Source: a virus
Virus record (IMG/VR): IMGVR_UViG_3300022931_000021
Coordinates: 1 to 24,560 of that record
DNA: 24,560 nt
Strand: one strand, 5' to 3'
Part shown: positions 20,836 through 24,560 of the stretch, piece after piece
How the letters are laid out: every line of letters starts with the position of its first letter
Numbering within the stretch: the first letter of the stretch is position 1
Program-made: the position numbers and the translations under genes
The notes under the pieces: generated by a model
Told to the model about the DNA's origin: nothing
Databases searched by the model: none
The model's input: only the letters and a program-made list of their open reading frames with translations

Positions 20836-21074
20836 AACAAATGAATTTAAATGAAGTAATACAAAATGTTGTATTGAATGAGGCAATTAACTCAAAAAAG
20901 ACGGTTTCTAGTGCTGTTAAGGTTTTAAAACCCTTAATTAGGAATTTGACAAAGGTCGTAGATGATATGAAAAAAAATAACGATGATGACAACCCAGTAG
21001 ACTCATTAGATTCTGCTATCAATAGTCTTGAAGATGCATATGAAGAACTTGGATACACTTTATCTGACCTATAA
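20832..21074 (+). CDS. Small helical protein with capsid-targeting-like N-terminus
   Basis: An 80-residue protein starting MKQMNLNEVIQNVVLNEAI. The peptide ends in VLNE|A, which would fit gp21-type cleavage but is longer than the others. The rest (SSAVKVLKPLIRNLTKVVDDMKKN and SLDSAINSLEDAYEELGY) is helical, with heptad-like spacing that suggests a helical hairpin or coiled coil. The function is unknown. It is placed between a basic protein and the HIGH-type transferase with 4-bp and 0-bp junctions, so it is part of the same late operon. Confidence 0.72.
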   Translation: MKQMNLNEVIQNVVLNEAINSKKTVSSAVKVLKPLIRNLTKVVDDMKKNNDDDNPVDSLDSAINSLEDAYEELGYTLSDL

Positions 21075-21656
21075 ATGAAATCATTTAAAGAACATTTAAC
21101 TGAAGCAAAGCAGAAACCTGTCGCATTCACAATGGGTAGATTTAATCCAATGACGAAAGGACATGGTGAGTTGATTGACTTCGTAGTTAAATCTTCACGT
21201 GGTGGAACTGGTATGATATTCACTACTCAGTCCCAAGATGCTAAAAAGAATCCACTACCATACAAGGATAAGTTAAAGTTTTTAAAGACATTCTTTCCAA
21301 AAGCAACTATAATGGACCAACCTAAGTTGAAGAATCCATTTCAAGTGTTGTATTGGTTAGATGAGCAAGGATATAAAGATGTCACTCTGGTAGTTGGTAG
21401 TGATAGAGTAAAGGAATTTGAAAAGCAAATTAGACCATATGTTAATCATGAGGACAAATCAAAGTCATTAGAATTTGATAGTTTTAAAGTAGTAAACAGT
21501 GGTGAAAGAAAGGCAGGTGTTTCTGGTACTGATATGAGAAAGCATGCAAAGAACAATGACTTTGAAGCATTTAAAGCAGGAACACCTAAAAGTGTATCTG
21601 AAAGAGGTGCTGAAGAATTATTTAAAGCAACAAGAAAAGGAATGAAACTAAAATGA
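21075..21656 (+). CDS. HIGH-motif nucleotidyltransferase with capsid-targeting-like N-terminus
   Basis: A 193-residue protein. It starts MKSFKEHLTEAKQK, the closest match in the window to the T4 internal-protein leader (MKTYQEFIAEA). Directly after the predicted cleavage site comes a cytidylyltransferase-like Rossmann fold: VAFTMGRFNPMTKGH (Gly21 to His30, the GxFxPxxxGH signature), LVVGSDRVKEF (105-115) and VSGTDMRKHA (149-158, the ISGT.(L/M)R motif). The superfamily includes NMN and pantetheine-phosphate adenylyltransferases, so NAD or another nucleotide cofactor may be the substrate; this is not decided by sequence. Overlaps of 0 and 4 bp tie it to the operon. Confidence 0.85.
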   Translation: MKSFKEHLTEAKQKPVAFTMGRFNPMTKGHGELIDFVVKSSRGGTGMIFTTQSQDAKKNPLPYKDKLKFLKTFFPKATIMDQPKLKNPFQVLYWLDEQGYKDVTLVVGSDRVKEFEKQIRPYVNHEDKSKSLEFDSFKVVNSGERKAGVSGTDMRKHAKNNDFEAFKAGTPKSVSERGAEELFKATRKGMKLK

Positions 21657-21880
21657 TAAACTATAAAGATTTAAAAGAACAGAACTTAACTGAGAAGTTT
21701 GACGAGAAGAAAGCAGAAAAAACATTAAACGATTTCGCAGCAGTGTATGCCCAAATGAAATTTGTTGGTGTGAATAATACAATTCAAAAAGAAGCAAAAC
21801 AAGTCTATGATAGAATGGCATCACAGTGGTTTGGTTCATTAGGTATGAAAGACGTTAAGGCACCAAAAGAATTAAAATAA
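21653..21880 (+). CDS. Small protein with capsid-targeting-like N-terminus, unknown
   Basis: A 75-residue protein starting MINYKDLKEQNLTEKFDEK, which has a possible gp21 site after LTE. The rest (AEKTLNDFAAVYAQMKFVGVNNTIQ and KQVYDRMASQWFGSLGM) is helical and amphipathic, with a basic end. I recognise no family. Overlaps of 4 bp before and 1 bp after place it in the late operon. It could be a small internal capsid protein like T4 IPI-III, or a partner of the kinase that follows. Confidence 0.7.
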   Translation: MINYKDLKEQNLTEKFDEKKAEKTLNDFAAVYAQMKFVGVNNTIQKEAKQVYDRMASQWFGSLGMKDVKAPKELK

Positions 21881-22926
21881 TGAAAAAGTTTAACGAGTTT
21901 ATTACTGAACAGAAACTCTTTGAGGAATACCTTGAAGAGAAACTCATTATGCTATCTAATGGTAAGAAGTACGGTCAGATCGTATTCTTAGCAGGTGGTG
22001 CTGGTTCAGGTAAAGGATTCGCTGCTTCAAACTTCATGGAGAAGGAAAAGTTTAAGGTACGTGATGTAGATGAGTGGAAGAAAACCTTTATGGCACTTGC
22101 TGACATCATCGACAAACCCGAGAAGCATGCCAAAATGATGCGTGCTGGTTCGAAGATACCTAAAGGTGAGTATTCTGAAATTAAAGGATTAGATTTAAAG
22201 AAACCTGCCGACGTTGGTAAGTTACATATGTTCGTTAAGAAACTTAACCTCAAAGATAAAACAGTTGATGTTATGTTGAGTCAGATGAAGAATAAGGCAG
22301 TGTTGCCTAATATTATGTTTGACATTACTGCTAAGGGTGTTAAGGATATTAAACAATTCTTACCTAGACTATTAAGTGCGGGTTATAACCCTGCTAACAT
22401 TCATTTGGTATGGGTATTGACCAACTATAAGATTGCTATTAAGCAGAACAAAGAACGTGAACGTGTTGTGCCTGATGATATTATGCTACAAACTCACGAA
22501 GGTGCTGCAGATACAGTATTCAAATATATTAATGGTCAAACCAAACGTATTCAAATCAACGGTGCTATCCACGTTATTCTAAACAATCAAGACCAGACCG
22601 TGTCATGGCATAGTACAGGTGCTGATAAGACTTCTAATATGAAGAAAAATGGTAAGTTGAAGATTAGTGGTGATGTAGTTAAAGACTTCACTTATCTGAC
22701 GTTGAAAGAACGTGGAAAACCTATGACCAAAGAAGCAACTGTGATGAAGCAATTTAATCAATGGGTTGTTGATAATATCCCTAGAGGTGATTTACAACGT
22801 GGTGTTGAGCAATCTAAAGATGTTGAACCTCGTGTTGGTGCAACAAAAAGAAACGAAAGGGATTTCGGCAAAGGTAAAGACACTAGGAAGTTTGGTGTGG
22901 GTAGGAGAGCAAATGCAAGAAAATAG
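21880..22926 (+). CDS. P-loop kinase, zeta-toxin-like, with capsid-targeting-like N-terminus
   Basis: A 348-residue protein. It starts MKKFNEFITEQK (ITE|Q), with a second possible site at YLEE|K. Then comes a P-loop: VFLAGGAGSGKGFAASNF (Walker A 39-46, Lys45), with VRDVDEWKK (Asp62, Asp64) where zeta toxins have the substrate-binding aspartate. LVWVLTNYKIAIKQNKERERVVPDD followed by IMLQTHEGAA (about 201-210) resembles the zeta-type R..R.VP....H segment. Zeta kinases phosphorylate nucleotide sugars and poison cells; T4-like relatives are usually called only kinases. The basic C-terminal tail (GATKRNERDFGKGKD) is unstructured. It overlaps the next gene by 14 bp. Confidence 0.78.
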   Translation: MKKFNEFITEQKLFEEYLEEKLIMLSNGKKYGQIVFLAGGAGSGKGFAASNFMEKEKFKVRDVDEWKKTFMALADIIDKPEKHAKMMRAGSKIPKGEYSEIKGLDLKKPADVGKLHMFVKKLNLKDKTVDVMLSQMKNKAVLPNIMFDITAKGVKDIKQFLPRLLSAGYNPANIHLVWVLTNYKIAIKQNKERERVVPDDIMLQTHEGAADTVFKYINGQTKRIQINGAIHVILNNQDQTVSWHSTGADKTSNMKKNGKLKISGDVVKDFTYLTLKERGKPMTKEATVMKQFNQWVVDNIPRGDLQRGVEQSKDVEPRVGATKRNERDFGKGKDTRKFGVGRRANARK

Positions 22927-23422
22927 AAAACCAATGACAATACAACAGAGGATGGCAAGAGGTCGTATGATGAAACGTCTTGCTCCAAAGATGGCAAAGT
23001 CAAGAGCAAGAATGGCAAAACGTATGCCTAATCCTCAGAAGTTAATGATGAAGGCAATGAAAGCAGCCAAGGTTAAGATTCGTAAGAAGGTTGCTGGTAA
23101 GAAAGGTTTAAACTACGCACAGTTGAGTCCATCTGAGAAGATGTCAGTTGATAAAATGGTTATGAAGAAAGCAACACCTGCTAAGATTAAAGCACTTGCT
23201 AAGAAACTAATGCCTAAAGTAAGAAAGGCGGCAACTGCTAGAGTTAAGTTAGCACGAAGTGGACCAGTAAAAGAAACAGTTGACTTGGATTCATTGTTTG
23301 AAGAAGAGTTAGCACCTAATACGTTTGATAAGGTGTTTAAGGAAACTGGCGGTGCTGGTGAGTATGGTACTACTAAGGCAAAAAAGAAGTATAAAAAGGA
23401 CACTCCAGGTGAAGAAGACTAA
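22913..23422 (+). CDS. Highly basic protein with DLDSLFEEEL motif
   Basis: A 169-residue protein, very rich in Lys, Arg, Met and Ala (TIQQRMARGRMMKRLAPKM, KVKIRKKVAGKKG, KIKALAKKLMPKVRKAA). LSPSEKMSVDKMV stands in the middle. I chose the ATG at 22913 because TAGGAG lies eight bases upstream; the longer upstream frame has no ribosome site. The C-terminal third changes character: ETVDLDSLFEEELAPNTF (motif at 23282-23311), then a Gly/Lys-rich end. It probably binds DNA or the capsid interior. I recall basic proteins of this pattern in T4-like marine phages but not a function. Confidence 0.78.
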   Translation: MQENRKPMTIQQRMARGRMMKRLAPKMAKSRARMAKRMPNPQKLMMKAMKAAKVKIRKKVAGKKGLNYAQLSPSEKMSVDKMVMKKATPAKIKALAKKLMPKVRKAATARVKLARSGPVKETVDLDSLFEEELAPNTFDKVFKETGGAGEYGTTKAKKKYKKDTPGEED

Positions 23423-23549
23423 CTTCATATTCCCTTGGATGCAACCATTAAGTAAAGACGATAGTTGGTGGTTGATGTTTAAAGTACGAATGACTGTGCT
23501 ATGGTTAATGATACCGAGCACAATAAAGTATATAAAGAATAAATTATAA
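23409..23549 (+). CDS. Very small membrane-associated protein (46 aa)
   Basis: A 47-codon frame from GTG (23409) to TAA, with AAGGA eight bases upstream and a 14-bp overlap with the basic protein, which is the usual arrangement here. The product starts VKKTNFIFPWMQPLSKDD (Val read as Met), then an aromatic and hydrophobic stretch, SWWLMFKVRMTVLWLMIPS, that can span or lie in a membrane, and a basic end, KYIKNKL. No family is known to me. Small size and a GTG start make this uncertain. Confidence 0.45.
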   Translation: MKKTNFIFPWMQPLSKDDSWWLMFKVRMTVLWLMIPSTIKYIKNKL

Positions 23550-23552
23550 ATA
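23545..23552 (+). promoter_or_regulatory. T4-type late promoter box upstream of the last gene
   Basis: TATAAATA (23545-23552), the fourth exact late core in the window. It overlaps the last bases of the small membrane ORF. The predicted start is near 23558, giving a 30-nt leader with AGGA before the ATG at 23588. Confidence 0.7.
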
Positions 23553-23587
23553 TAGCATAATAACAAATTAAATATCAGGATTCCAGA

Positions 23588-24560
23588 ATGAACTTAATTA
23601 ACACAATTAAAAACTTACATAATATTAATGAAGGTAATGCCATTCAAAAAGAAATTGATGAAGCAACTAGGTATAATGCGGGTTTAATTAAGAAGGCAAT
23701 TGCAATTGCTAACAGTAAGAAATATGCTCACGGTGACTACGACCATGCATATGCTGCGATCGAAAAGTTGAAGAAAGGTTTGGCAGACGATCCAATTGTT
23801 GCTAAAGCATTAAAGAGAGCAAACGAAGGTGTTGAGCAAAACAGTGATTTAGACTCATTGTTTGAAGAAGCACTTGTTGAAAAGAATACTCCAATAGCAA
23901 ATGCATGGCAGAAAGGTGCTAAGTCTGTTAAGTCTGGTGATATAGAACTTGTAAGGGGTAAGCACGGTGTACATACTATTAAGAAGAAAGGTAAAGCAAT
24001 TGGCGACTTCTCATTAGAAGATGATTCTGATTTATGGGTTGTTAATATTAAAGGACAACGTGGTCAATTGACTCTCGATTATCTTGATGAGTTAATCCCA
24101 CAACTAAAAGAATCAGTTGAAGAAGGTTCAAATGGACTTGAAGAAGCAGCAAGAGTTTCTATTCTGAAAAAGAATGGATACGAAATCTATGCTTCTGGAA
24201 AGACTTCTGTTGGACTTTCTTTATTCTTGATGTATAAAAGAGAAATCATCGCTGCTGGAACTAAGATGGATTCTAAGATAATCTTTGGATTTAGTAAGAA
24301 ACATAAGGTTAGTATGTTTAGTAATATATACAAAAAGACTAAAGACTTTAATTACCTAATATTTCCAAAATATGAAGATGTTATTGCTCATGTTATGAAG
24401 CATAAAATTGTTACTGAATCAGTTGAAACAGACTTAGATTCTCTATTTGAAGAAGAGTTGAGAGAAGCAAAATGGAAATTAACTTCAATGTCTGCTAAAG
24501 ATGCGATTAAGAAGTATGGTAAGGATAAAGTAAGAGTTGGGCATCTTAAAATGCGTGACA
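23588..24560 (+). CDS. Modular protein with two DLDSLFEE motifs (3' end outside window)
   Basis: An open frame of 324 codons with no stop before the window ends. It starts MNLINTIKNLHNINEGNA, with INE|G as a possible gp21 site. The first section is helical (ATRYNAGLIKKAIAIANSKK) and ends in NSDLDSLFEEALVE (motif 23846-23875). The second section has beta-type segments (IELVRGKHGVHTIKKKG, LWVVNIKGQRGQLTLDYLDEL). The third section (YEIYASGKTSVGLSLFLMY, FNYLIFPKYEDVIAHVM) ends in ETDLDSLFEEELREA (24431-24460), followed by new sequence. LEEAARVSIL may be a further boundary. It looks like beads joined by DLDSLFEE linkers. The fold of each module is unknown. Late promoter and N-terminus suggest a virion protein. 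Confidence 0.75.
   Translation, partial: MNLINTIKNLHNINEGNAIQKEIDEATRYNAGLIKKAIAIANSKKYAHGDYDHAYAAIEKLKKGLADDPIVAKALKRANEGVEQNSDLDSLFEEALVEKNTPIANAWQKGAKSVKSGDIELVRGKHGVHTIKKKGKAIGDFSLEDDSDLWVVNIKGQRGQLTLDYLDELIPQLKESVEEGSNGLEEAARVSILKKNGYEIYASGKTSVGLSLFLMYKREIIAAGTKMDSKIIFGFSKKHKVSMFSNIYKKTKDFNYLIFPKYEDVIAHVMKHKIVTESVETDLDSLFEEELREAKWKLTSMSAKDAIKKYGKDKVRVGHLKMRD

Noticed and set aside
20810-21223. A 137-residue minus-strand frame
   Set aside because: Antisense to well-supported genes of the late operon; no minus-strand promoter or ribosome site seen.
22766-22912. 49-residue upstream extension of the basic protein
   Set aside because: No ribosome site; overlaps the kinase gene by 161 bp, while ATG 22913 has TAGGAG.

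Overview
The window looks like a piece of the genome of a T4-like (Straboviridae-type or marine 'cyano/pelagi'-type) myovirus with AT-rich DNA. Every protein-coding gene is on the + strand, packed with ATGA or TAATG overlaps. The core T4 replication set is present: sliding clamp gp45, clamp loader gp44 and gp62, translational repressor RegA, DNA polymerase gp43, recombinase UvsX and helicase gp41. DexA and a DsbA-like protein are also present. Marine T4-like accessory genes accompany them: a CobS/MoxR-type AAA+ ATPase, a CobT-like VWA protein, Hsp20, two 2OG-Fe(II) oxygenases, a MazG-like protein and a glycosyltransferase. The host is not stated. A circularly permuted two-piece tmRNA gene and several apparently leaderless mRNAs would fit an alphaproteobacterial host (SAR11- or Roseobacter-like). 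Marine picocyanobacteria also have permuted tmRNA, so this is inference.

Layout. (1) 1-3801: a small acidic protein, then a metallopeptidase/VWA protein and a CobS-like AAA+ ATPase, the last two each with its own promoter. (2) 3802-8965: a terminator with a promoter built into its loop, a 2OG oxygenase, a glycosyltransferase, a DUF3310-like protein, gp45, a DsbA-like protein, tRNA-Glu, gp44, DexA, gp62 and RegA. (3) 8966-9842: a small two-helix membrane protein with both an early-type and a late-type promoter, then a permuted tmRNA (acceptor piece, excised hairpin, coding piece with tag ANADTYAIAA). (4) 9843-17338: Hsp20, a lysine/alanine/proline-rich protein, a possible Sm-like protein, DNA polymerase, a second 2OG oxygenase, a MazG-like protein, small proteins, UvsX, an unknown protein and gp41. 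(5) 17339-18038: a SprT-like metallopeptidase, a tRNA with CAT anticodon overlapping its 3' end, and a non-coding array of hairpins. (6) 18039-24560: a run of genes downstream of T4-type late promoters (TATAAATA). Most of their products start with a short peptide very like the capsid-targeting sequence of T4 internal proteins (T4: MKTYQEFIAE|A; here for example MKSFKEHLTE|A). Enzyme folds follow: a KxDG nucleotidyltransferase, a HIGH-type nucleotidyltransferase, a P-loop/zeta-like kinase and a possible PD-(D/E)XK nuclease. My reading is that this is an operon of enzymes packaged in the capsid and injected with the DNA.

Regulation visible in the sequence. At least seven strong sigma70-like promoters have TATAAT and a 16-17 bp spacer, in two classes: CTTGAC...GGGTATAAT and aaCTTTACTtt...TATAAT. 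Four TATAAATA late boxes lie in gaps between genes. In three early-type cases (oxygenase 3871, DNA polymerase 10953, small ORF 14482) and one late case (18039) the predicted transcription start falls on, or one base before, the ATG, and no Shine-Dalgarno sequence exists. Two non-coding loci (9656-9767 and 17830-18002) carry hairpins whose loops show CUCC/CCUCC, resembling the anti-Shine-Dalgarno sequence. A link between such RNAs and leaderless messages is speculative but testable.

All of this is read by eye. Family assignments rest on recalled motifs and on remembered T4 protein sequences, not on a database search.
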